A DNA stretch of 64,000 nucleotides from Condylostoma magnum (taxonomy: Eukaryota; Ciliophora; Heterotrichea; Heterotrichida; Condylostomatidae): the NCBI GenBank assembly GCA_920105805.1, contig CAKKTI010000051.1:17435-81434 (forward strand), in the 5' to 3' direction. A program made the position numbers and the translations under genes. Positions 9,905 to 18,952 of this stretch are shown one piece after another; position 1 is the first letter of the stretch; the number at the start of each line of letters is the position of its first letter. The notes below the pieces were generated by a model. The model had not been told where the DNA came from. It saw only the letters and a list, made by a program, of their open reading frames with translations, and did not search any database.

Positions 9905-11611
9905 CTAACTTCCATAAAACTTATTAGTTGCTGCCACAAAAGAGTTTCTCCCTGAGCTTGCAGGTGGTGTTACTCCGAAAAATTTATGATTATTACTATT
10001 GAACTCCTTCTTCAATGGATTGACTGGGGGTTTTCCTGGTCTTCCTATACTTTATCTGTTTAACTTAAAGTTATAAGGTTCTACTGGTTTTGGGTTATCA
10101 TAAAATTTCGCAGTGTTCTGTTTTAGTTATCTTTCTGAGCTACTGGCTTGTGAGCCATTATCAGCATAAAAGTTCCTAGTAGCTACTTTCATTTCAGAGT
10201 CAATAGATCTGGGCTCAGACCGTGCTACAGAGTCAGCATTAGAAACTGCATCATAGAATTTCTTTTAATTCTGCTGAAAATTCTGGTCAAAGTCATCTTT
10301 CTGTACAAATTACGGCTTTTTCCTATGAATAGACCCTTTATTATACACGTTTTCAAATTTAGGATGTCCATAGTGGTTGGGATTTTCATAGAAGGTCTTA
10401 GCGTTCTACTAGAAGTTTTATTGATCGTCATCTGGGTTGGAAGAGGGCCTTCCTTAGAAGAACCTTGCTGCACTCCTAATAATCTCTTGATTTCTTCTAG
10501 TTCCATTAGACGATTTTGAGTTGACTGTAGAGGCCCTGGGGATACTAGGAGGTGGAGTGACTCCCCAGAAGCGAGCATGGTCCTTTTCGTACTGGGGATT
10601 TCCAGTAAGAGGCTTTTACACTTCAATTTTTGGCTATTCTTCTGCCATTTCCTCACTCCTGCCTATAGCCTAATACTCCGGGACCAGAGGATTAGTTGAT
10701 CTCATAGTTTAAATACCCTTTTTTAAGGAGCTTGACTGAGCTCCCGCTATATCCTAAGTATCACAGGGATGTCTCACTGAATTTCTACTGTGGGACTTAA
10801 GAGGACCTACTCCTACTGAGCCCGTCTGGGCTCCTAGTATATCTTATGTATCTAAGTGCCTATTATGTACGTTTTTCTGATTATTAACAAAAACGCGGGG
10901 ACGACTGCCCTCTACATCTCCGATTTCAGTGACTTGGCTAAATATAACTTACTCACTTTCATTTCTTACTTTATATACGGGTGCTATGGGATTGGTGCAA
11001 CGGGTGGTTTTAAAAAGGCCGTCTTTGTTAATGTCCTCTGGGTTTACTAGATTGGGCTTAGTTCAGGTTGTTTCTGGCTTTGGACGTGCACCCTCTATGT
11101 CGTGGGTTGTCATATTGTTCCGAGTGTTTCATTTGTAGTAGATTTCAGGCTTGGTGCCGTGTATATCATCTATGTCAATGTTGTCTCGGATGAATTTTGG
11201 AGGTGTTATGGGACGTGTTTCGTAGTAGGGAAGCTTGTAGACAGGGTTTAGAGGGTTAGTACCAATGCGGGTTGTACAGAACTCTTATTTTTTGGGTATA
11301 GCACCTTCTATATCACGACTGCATAAATTGTATTCCTGGCGGTTAAGTTTTTAGTGAAGGGCTGCTGGGCGAGCTCTATCTATACCATCCGTCGTATTTG
11401 CAAAATCTTATTTTCTTATATACTCATAACCTTTTAAAGCTGGGCGAGCCCCAGGTATATCATGAGTTGTAAGAGATCTAGTAGGACGTTGTTCCCATTT
11501 TTTAGCCTTAGGAGGTGCATCCTTTTCTGTTATTGTATTTAAACTCATTAAATCCTCTGAATAAAATTTACTGCGTTAAGGAAAGCCCGAGTAACCGTGA
11601 TGCTCGAACAT
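9905..11611 (-). CDS. DI-x-GA repeat protein (probably cytoskeletal)
   Basis: 568 residues without a globular domain. The N-terminal half carries irregular repeats, about 40 residues apart, centred on D-I-x-G-A/S/T-x-P (DIPGARP, GIDRARP, DIEGAIP, DIHGTKP, DIEGARP, DVEGSRP, DILGAQT, DIAGAQS), often followed by a basic residue and by TNPL-x-P-x-Y. The C-terminal half repeats N/A-x-x-F-Y/F-x-N/G (FYENPNHYG, FYDAVSN, FYADNGS, FYDNPKP, FFGVTPP twice, FYGS). I recall similar repeats in uncharacterised proteins of other ciliates and apicomplexans; a microtubule or cortical role is inference. Two in-frame TGA codons (YYKWNTR, TTWTKP) encode Trp. Ends TAG TAA. Confidence 0.7.
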
Positions 11612-11683
11612 TTTTAAATATGGAAGAGAAAGTTTACTTTGATATTTAATCTTATATATACTAATAAATTCCGCAATTAAGCA

Positions 11684-12265
11684 TCAATTGTGTATAAATC
11701 CCAGCTATACAAAAACCAGTAATACGCATTACTAATTATAAAAGGGACACAAATTAAAGATGCAGTAGCACAATAAGTCCCAGTTCTAAAATTTGGTAAA
11801 ATGATAATCATATAATATTGCTTTGCATTTATAAAAAAAACAGTCTAAAGGCAAAACTAAGTTCAAACGAAGTAATAGTACTTTAATGGTAAGAAAAGAA
11901 AAACTTAGAAATTTGTCTCCTTTAAAGATTATAAAGGCTAATAAAGCTTAAAGCTAGGCCTAATCTCCAAAGAATTTCCAATAAAACAATTTTGAATCCA
12001 CCTATTAATTAAAAGAGCCATTATCTGCTGGAATTTTAGTTCCTAATTAAAACGCAACTAAATTCGTAGGAAGAGTTAAGTACCACAGAGTTTTTGTTCC
12101 ATAAAATACCAGCAAATTGCTATAAAAGCCAATTTCTCCAATAAAAGCCCCTCCCGAGCTGCTCTCTAATAAATTGAATCTCTTAAGAAGATAATCCTCC
12201 ATAAAACAGTCTCACTAATTAACCAGAAAGCGAGCCATAAGTATAAAAATACCTAAAATTAACAT
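11684..12265 (-). CDS. Hypothetical multi-pass membrane protein
   Basis: About 193 residues from MLILGIFILMARFLV. Several hydrophobic segments (MLILGIFILMARFLV, ALLAFIIFKG, FLTIKVLLLRLNLVLPL, VLLVFVQLGFI) and many Trp encoded by TGA suggest a small membrane protein; no family recognised. The opposite strand is also open and cannot be ruled out, but its codon pattern looks poorer. The 3' end is set at a TGA; the frame stays open into the start of the next minus-strand gene at 11611. The start diverges from the carrier gene with 29 bp between. Confidence 0.42.
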
Positions 12266-12294
12266 TTGATCATTAATAATATAATTAGGCAAAA

Positions 12295-13080
12295 ATGACC
12301 GAGCGCACACAATCATCAGTAAGTTTATTCGGAGCAACATGTCTTGCCTCAACCATATACACTTACACCCTAACACCCTTCGATGTTGTAAAGACAGTAT
12401 AGCAATTTTCTCCAGGGCTATCACCTTAAAACACAATTAGATAAATATATCAAACCTCTGGATTACTGTAATTTTGAAGGGGAGCTTAGTAGTCACTATC
12501 TTTTACTTTGATATCAAACTTACTGTATTTCATATCATACGAGAAAACCAGGAATAAATTAGACAATTTCAGCCCAACTTGAAGTCCATTTATATCAGCA
12601 GCTCTGTGTAGATCGTTTACTGTAACATTACTATCCCCCTTAGACATCCTCAGAACTCAAATTTAAGCAACTGGCAGTGCCAGATTGAATTTAACTCTTA
12701 ATACTGCGTTTAAGGGTCTCAGGGTAAGTTTAATTCGTGATATTTTATTTTCAACAACCTTTTTTGGAATAACAGAGAATATTTACTCGAGCTATAAGGA
12801 AAATGGAGCTGATTCAGTGAGGGCTGGGGCTTCTATTGTAGGAGGAATATGTGCGACGGTGCTAACTTAACCTTTTGATGTATTAAAAACTAGGTATTAG
12901 ACAAAGTATTGCTGTTATGGGTAAATGCCAGCCCTTAAGGCATTAGACTATATATATAAGGAGGAGGGTCTTAGAGGAGTCTATTCAGGATTTTACATTA
13001 GGAGTAGCAAACTTATACCAGGCCTTGTAATCTATTTAACTGCCTATGAGCATTTCAAAAATATATTAAATAGGATTTAG
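12295..13080 (+). CDS. Mitochondrial carrier family (SLC25) protein
   Basis: 261-residue inner-membrane solute carrier with the three-fold repeat. Signature motifs of the three repeats are visible: TPFDVVKT, SPLDILRTQ and QPFDVLKTR, each with the P-x-D/E-x-x-K/R core, and the following G-rich helices (QFWRGAQQS, AFKGLRVSLIRD, GLRGVYSGFY). The order and the short loops are most like the SLC25A39/A40-type subgroup, though the substrate cannot be read from this. It is somewhat shorter than the usual 300 residues, mostly in the first two repeats. Two in-frame TGA (FWRG, PTWSP) encode Trp. Ends on TAG. Confidence 0.88.
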
Positions 13081-13216
13081 AGTAGATAAATAGTTTTATG
13101 TATTGTTGTTTTGTACTTAATGTAAAAAAGACATTTAAATAAAATTAATACTAAACTTTAAGGGCTTTGTTTGATGTATCTGAAATATTATAGAGCTTCA
13201 TGAATGGAATAGCTAT

Positions 13217-13828
13217 TTAGTGATGTATGTAGCCTTTTGCCCAAAAGAATAACAAAATCTGGATTAAAGAGATTAAGATTCCAATTCCATTGGGAATAAT
13301 AACAAAGATATTACGAGTTACTAATCCAAAAATAAACCAAATAGTTCCACATAATAAGCTGGCTGCTAGAATATATCCGTCAAAGTATCTAGAATTCTTT
13401 TCTTTTAGTACGTGTTCCAGTTAGTCAAAGCATCCACCGTAGCTTATTATATTACAAATCATAGCTGTTAGACCCAATTGCTACAATGAGAATAAATAAA
13501 ATCCTAAAAGGTAGCAGACTAAAACGCATGGCACATACTTAAAGCTAAAGCTTAGCAAGCTTCTGTCTACATAATGATAAATCAATATATAAATAAGAGC
13601 AATTGAGGAATTTAGTGAATTAGGAATCAGTAAATTTGCATTGTTTGATTGAATTGCATATATTATCCAAGTTAATGGTGTTATATGCGTCATGATTAGA
13701 AATGTGTAAGAAATTTCTTGCAGGTCTTTTGTACTAATTGCTTTTATTATTGAAGGTATAGGTGATAAGTAAAGAATTGCACAAGAGCCGGTTCCTAGAA
13801 TGGCTAAGGCTATATCGAGGTCTACCAT
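13217..13828 (-). CDS. SWEET (MtN3) sugar transporter
   Basis: 203 residues, seven predicted membrane segments in the 3+1+3 SWEET layout. First MtN3 repeat: LSPIPSIIKAISTKDLQEIS (the P-S-x-K/R-T/A core) through TPLTWIIYAIQSN and LIPNSLNSSIALIYI. Second repeat: GYGGCF-type start (ISYGGCFDQLEHVLKEKNSRY), TIWFIFGLVTRNIFVIIPNGIG. This is a complete, normal-length uniporter for sugars in plasma or vacuolar membrane. Two lysines and histidines precede the TAA taken as stop. It converges on the mitochondrial carrier with 136 bp between. Confidence 0.85.
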
Positions 13829-13873
13829 TTTATTTATAATAGCTGTTATATAACTTATCTAGTTGGCTTGAAC

Positions 13874-15132
13874 ATGAATCAACTTAACTACTAACAGGAT
13901 CAAATTTAACAGATTCATGCTAATTCGATGCTTATCTGTTATTGATATTTTGCTGTATCTTTTTCTTTAAAAAATTTTTGTAGGTGTACTACTAACTATG
14001 AGATTTCTATTAATTTGTTATTGTTTACATTTAGCTAACAAGAGATCTTAGATCTTTCATAAGTCTTTACTATATTGTTAATTATTTAGAAGTGTTTGCT
14101 CTAGGCTTTTTACTAGGAACAATAGTCAAACTTATATTTTGCCTTTTTAACTTTTGCGAAGACTTATTCTAATATATAGTCTTTGATCTTTTTAAATTTC
14201 GCTATCTAACTACTAGTGATTATTATCCGCTAATAGGTGGAAGCTATTAAAGGGTTTTAGAATTTTAAATTAGTTTTATTTATTATTCCTTTTTATTGCC
14301 TTATTATGATTTAGTATCTTTTGTTTATAGTAAGGGAGTGTTACAGTCTGTTACAGTTTAGCACTACATATCATATTTTTGCTTGAATGACTTCTTCTAA
14401 AATCTTTATTATGACTTACTACAAATTTATTTCTCCCTTTGATAATAAGTACTTACTGAATGCAATTATATAAAGAATCATTTAAAGTCAGACTGCATAA
14501 TAAAGTCTACTTTAACCTTTTACAGCTTTATATTTCATTGTCTACTTAGTATTTAACAAATTTATTTTGTAATGTTTTTGATATTTCGGGATTATACTGT
14601 TAATTCCTTTGGATACTTTATTGAATTACTATCAATAACAAAATTATTATTTTACTTCTTATTATATAGCTTATTATTCAACTTTAAACTTGTACTAGAG
14701 CGAGTTATTACAGGGTTTCCGAAATAATCGAATTTATTGCAAAGCAGTAAATGCTGAAAAGGCTTACTTATATTATAAATTCCTCTTAGAGTCTAAGCTC
14801 TGTTATCAATCCCTATAATGAATTATTAACATATAAACTTTTAAGCTTTTTAGTACAAATCTAGAATGCAGTTCTTTAGTTATCCTTAGTCTTATATTAT
14901 TACCTATTTTAGATCAGTTTTTAATATACATAATGGTAATCCTGTTTATTTCTAAAACTTGTGCATAAAATGATCAATTTACTCTATCTCAAATCTTTTG
15001 ATAACCTTTTTATTCGTTCTTACGCTAATAAGTATTAATGTGTTAGTTTTGTCGTTAAAAAAAATAGTTGATGGAATTCTGAAATGTATTTTGGAAGTTT
15101 TAGAATAATTGCATAAGCTTTATAGGAAGTAA
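13874..15132 (+). CDS. Multi-pass membrane protein, family unrecognised
   Basis: The main frame (from about 14003) encodes some 375 residues with at least six hydrophobic helices (VFALGFLLGTIVKLIFCLF, IYYSFLLPYYDLVSFVY, TLTFYSFIFHCLLSI, LLFYFLLYSLLFNF, ISNLLITFLFVLTLISINVL) separated by Tyr/Gln-rich loops, ending in a basic coil (LHKLYRKQ TAA). This frame has no ATG near its 5' end. An ATG at 13874 in another frame would join it if a 23-nt GT...AG segment (13980-14002) is an intron; an ATG at 13998 with a 16-nt segment is an alternative. The N-terminus is therefore uncertain, the body is not. Confidence 0.6.
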
Positions 15133-15288
15133 AAATTATCATAGAACCTTTGATTCATATTTAATTGTTACAATAGTTTTAAAAATGATTAGTAGCTTAA
15201 GAATAGATATAATATACAGATTTAAGTATACAATTGCATATGCTTAACAATATATTTAGCATTATGCAATATATCAGGCATATAATAA

Positions 15289-15699
15289 ATGGTAGAACCT
15301 TCTAATACAATCTAAGAATCCCTTTAACAGCATGGCCCAGCTTCAGTAAGTTTTAGACAGTATTATCATCCAGCTCGATAAGATCTTCCTCCATAATAAT
15401 CAAATAAAAGAGTATTATAAATAGAGAGTTATTACTGAAATGCTGAGGAAGAAAAGATCAGAATAGATTTAAAGGTTGATGAGCCTTTTGCTCCTGAAAA
15501 CATTAACGTTAGGTTTACTTTAAGAAGTGTTACTGTTGAGGTTGATATTTCAGATCAATTGTAAAGACGCATTTACCTTGGAGACTTTTTATGGGAAATC
15601 AATCCGGAAGAAAGTACTTGGAGGAGCAGGACTGGGAAGATTATTGTATTTTTAAAGAAGAAGGATAAGAGTAACCATTGGGGAAAGTTACTAAGCTAG
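15289..15699 (+). CDS. CS-domain (p23/NUDC-like) protein
   Basis: About 131 residues after splicing. Residues about 45-131 form a CS domain, the HSP90 co-chaperone/NUDC beta-sandwich: ESYYWNAEEEKIRIDL, NINVRFTLRSVTVEV, RIYLGDFLWEINPEESTW, and KIIVFLKKKDKSNHWGKLLS at the very end. The short N-terminal region is basic and unstructured. A segment at 15346-15360 is almost identical to the intron of the AGC kinase and is in frame, so both spliced and unspliced forms are open. The Trp of YYWN is encoded by TGA. Lack of a NUDC N-terminal domain points to a short NUDCD2/p23-like member. Confidence 0.78.
15346..15360 (+). other. Probable 15-nt intron
   Basis: GTAAGTTTTAGACAG, 15 nt, differing from the proven kinase intron at 2748-2762 in two positions only. 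It lies in frame, so translation cannot decide; it would encode VSFRQ if retained, in the poorly conserved N-terminal region. Confidence 0.75.
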
Positions 15700-15783
15700 T
15701 AGTTTAGACAATCCATGTTTAGAATATTCCAGAAATTATTTAAAATTACAACTTATACAATAAATAAAGAAATTCTAATAAAA

Positions 15784-17346
15784 ATGAGTAAAAGAAGATC
15801 CCGTTCTCCAAGACTTTCAGATCAGGATAGATAAATGATACAGTAACGTTATTTTGGAGATCAAAAAGTGTAAAGAAAGCGAAAATCAAGACAACTCAAA
15901 TTTAAGTGGGATAATTCTGATGATACACAGTCTAATGACAATTTTCTTATTAATAGATTACAACCCTCAATATTTATACGTAAAAGAGATGACTTATAAG
16001 AAAACACTACTTAAGACCTAAGCAGAAAGCCTTTAAGCATGATGACATAAAGAGATTGAAGAATTTTACGTGAAAACTACTAAATAAGTATTCTTTAAAA
16101 CAAACCAGCATATTTAATACGGAACTGAAAGGAGGGTAATTTCCCTCTTTAAATACAGAAGAATCTTAATAGGTATAAAGCTCCAACTCCTATATAAATG
16201 TAAGCAATTCCTATTTCTTAATAACATCATGATCTAATAGGAATATCTCCAACAGGTTCCGGTAAAACAGCTGCTTTTCTAATCCCAATGGTTTAGCATA
16301 TACTAACACTGCCTTAAATAGAATAACTTACATCCCTAGATGGTCCTTATGGGCTTATAATAGCTCCTACTAGAGAACTAGCTTAGCAGATAAGTGATTA
16401 AGCATAGTTACTCACAAAAAATACTCAAATTCGTGTATTTTGCCTAGTAGGAGGCCATGATGTTGAATAATAATCTATGAAACTATAAAATGTGTATGAA
16501 ATAGTAATAGCAACTCCAGGTAGACTATTATCCTGCTTAGAATAATCGTATATTGTATTGAATTAATGCTGTTGACTTATAATAGACGAAGCTGATAAAA
16601 TTTTCACTCTTGGACAAGACGAGCAATTAAGGTAAATTTTTGACTATTTTAACGATGATAATGAAGTGATTAGGAAAATGTAGTAAGGACGAAGAGTTAC
16701 TTCCTTATTCAGTGCAACTATGTAAAAGGAAGTAAAGTAATTCTGGCAGAGGTATCTAAATCAGCCTTATATAGTTACAATAGGAGACCCAGGAGCAATG
16801 TCTTCCTAAATCACTTAAAATGTGTACTTTTCAAAATAAGCAGATAAGAAAAGATTACTAGGGAAGCTTATATAACAAGTAAATAAACCTGTAATTGTAT
16901 TTGTAAATACCAAAGTGACAATAGACCCATTAGTGCAATACTTACAGCAATATAGAGTAAGAGTTGGATCACTGCATGGGGACAAAAAGTAGCAAGTGAG
17001 AGAAAGAACAGTGAGCTTATTTAAAGATTAAAAACTGGATATATTAGTAACTACTAATCTCAGCTCACGTGGATTAGACTTTAATGACATACAACACGTT
17101 ATAAACTACGATGCTCCACATAACATACAAGACTACGAGCATCGTATAGGTAGAACTGGAAGAATGGGCAAAGAAGGGCAGGCTACTACTTTTCTTACTG
17201 AATCAGATCAGGAATTCTTCTTACCTCTTCGCGAATTTTTGGAAAGAAATAAGCAAAATGTGCCAAATGAGTTAAAAAAGGCAACTAAATCTCAAATGCT
17301 TGAAGAATTAGTTAATAATTAGAACTTGGGGAGTTATCAAGGCTAA
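15784..17346 (+). CDS. DEAD-box RNA helicase PRP28/DDX23
   Basis: About 520 residues. U5 snRNP helicase that swaps U1 for U6 at the 5' splice site. PRP28-specific N-terminus: SKRRSRSP, LKFKWDNSDDT, and MTQRDWRILRENYQI. Helicase core in order: APTPIQMQAIPI (Q motif), SPTGSGKTAAF (I), APTRELAQQI (Ia), TPGRL (Ib), DEAD in LIIDEADKIF (II), FSAT (III), LVTTNLSSRGLDF (V), HRIGRTGR (VI). The upstream spacing insert typical of yeast Prp28 is short here. The stop is uncertain: TAG at 17320 or TAA at 17344; I use the latter. It is a fitting gene in a genome with very short introns. Confidence 0.9.
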
Positions 17347-17388
17347 AATTTTTCCCAGTTATAAAAGAAGTTCTTGATACTCTTTTCT

Positions 17389-17977
17389 TTACTCTGACAG
17401 ATGGACGTTTATTTTAGCTTGTATGAGGCCTTGCAAAGATAGGGGATCTTGTGCTGAGTTGTACTGTAAAAGGTCTGGCTTGCTCTTCAGTACAGAAAGA
17501 CTATCTTTTAAAAATTCTAACTTCTTATGAATATCTTTAAATCTCTTTATCTAATTGGCTTACCTCTGCACTTAGAGCTCGGGTTTTTCTTATATTTTAC
17601 ATTCTTAAATTATTCATTTACTATAAAAATTGTTCAGGTGTTTACTCACATTTACATTGCTTTAAATTGCATTACTAACATTTACTATCAATTGTAATTC
17701 TTTTTAAAATCGATTTAGTCTGTAGAACTTGTTTAGCATTTGAGAGTTTGCTGTATATTTTAGTCTACTTTGCCTATGCTTCAAGCCTTTACCTTGGCCG
17801 AGTCTTTTATCATTCAGTATTTTTGAACAGATTAATTTTGAGTATTTTATTAAGAACTTTATCATCAATCAGAGAATTTGGGAACTTAGAGTAATCAATG
17901 CTCTGAGAAAGCTATCTAACAGGGCTTTAACTATTCCCCATTCTAAACGATTCTGAGGCTTCCTTTGCTAAATCCAT
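17389..17977 (-). CDS. Small basic coiled-coil protein
   Basis: About 189 residues if spliced. Starts MDLAKEASESFRMG; basic N-terminal part, a CQQCNLKQCKC cysteine cluster near residue 100, and coiled coil after it (RKTRALSAEV... then RFKDIHKKLEFLKDSL). The coding frame changes by one between these two coiled-coil parts. A 19-nt GT...AG segment at 17545-17563 would join them exactly, giving AERFKDIHKK. A sequencing indel is the alternative. The frame also looks coding up to about 18080, upstream of the chosen Met. Family not recognised. Ends TAA after INVHLSE. Confidence 0.5.
17545..17563 (-). other. Putative 19-nt intron
   Basis: Minus strand GTAAGCCAATTAGATAAAG. Needed to join two coiled-coil reading frames; longer than the 15-nt introns seen elsewhere, so an assembly indel is a real alternative. 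Confidence 0.4.
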
Positions 17978-18116
17978 CCCCCTACTTCTACGCTAATTTG
18001 CTCTAATCTAAATTGACTTTATAGTATGAAAAGCCCTATCATACGGTCTAAACGAATCCTGTATATAATGTGAACTAGGAAGTTTATACTGATTTTACCT
18101 ATCCAATTAAGTCATT

Positions 18117-18944
18117 TTAATATCAAACTACTAAAATTACTAAAAATCCTAAAAATTTTAGACTCCCAGCGAAGGAATCATCCCCATTATGCTCAATAAC
18201 AGTTCTTCCATTTAACTCCTAAGTATCTCTATTATTCCCATGCCCTACAAACGCATCATTAGTATCTGGATTATAATTATTAAACTCATGATTTTGACTC
18301 CAAAGCGCGTTAAAACTGTTTAACTATTAAGAACTAACAGATTACTTATCTTTCCACACTCCCCAAGTGACTTACTCCTAACACGGAGGATAAGTATATG
18401 ATCCCTCATACTAATACCACTCTTCAATGGCATCAACATCATCAAAAGCATCCATTAAGTCAATTTTGGTAGCCTCAGTAATCCCTGATATAATATCTTC
18501 CAAGAACCCGTTATTACTTCCCTGCTCAAAGCAAACAGCAAGTGCAAAAATATTCCCGCCTGAGCTTTTTCTATGTAATATTTGTAGTTCTAGGTCACAA
18601 GTTTATCCATCTATCTTATGTTCCCCTGGGGCCCGGAATTCTAGGCGATATGCTTCGTATTCTTGGGAACTGCTGTTCTATGGGTCCCACTTAATATTAC
18701 CCCAGTTGGCGTCAAATCTAAGAGTGTCCTGTTCTTAGTACCCCATTACAGTGTACTCGTTGTAGTCTAATTCAAGCTGCACGAAACCGTTCTCATCGTC
18801 ATCATAGACTGTCACGTTCTCTGTTATTATGTCTATTGGAGATTAACTTGAACCTGAGTAGCACTCCCCAATTCACTGCTCTCCGCCTTGTTGGTAACCG
18901 AATTCAGAAGAAAATACAGTAGTTATTTTCAGGAAAATAAACAT
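18117..18944 (-). CDS. Alpha-carbonic-anhydrase-related protein lacking zinc ligands
   Basis: 275 residues: signal peptide (MFIFLKITTVFSS), an alpha-carbonic anhydrase fold, and a C-terminal hydrophobic helix (FLGFLVILVVWY) that may anchor it. Family landmarks: SSQSPIDI, GEHKIDGQTCDLELQILH, and SYTYPPCQEQVTWGVW with SVSSQQL. The residues that bind zinc in active enzymes are replaced: H-x-H of the LHFHWG strand reads LEFRAP, and the third His of AELHLVH reads LELQILH. So it should be an acatalytic relative, like CARPs, perhaps an extracellular binding protein. Its start codon lies only 8 bp from that of the divergent gene at 18953. Confidence 0.8.
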
Positions 18945-18952
18945 TTTATAAT

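Noticed and set aside
10225-10656. Minus-strand frame starting MRKWQKNSQK
   Set aside because: It is out of frame with the DI-x-GA repeat gene, whose repeats are only visible in the other frame.
12730-12745. GTAAGT-like intron start in the mitochondrial carrier gene
   Set aside because: Read through, it gives LRVSLIRD, as expected in the second carrier repeat; no suitable AG follows at 15-16 nt.
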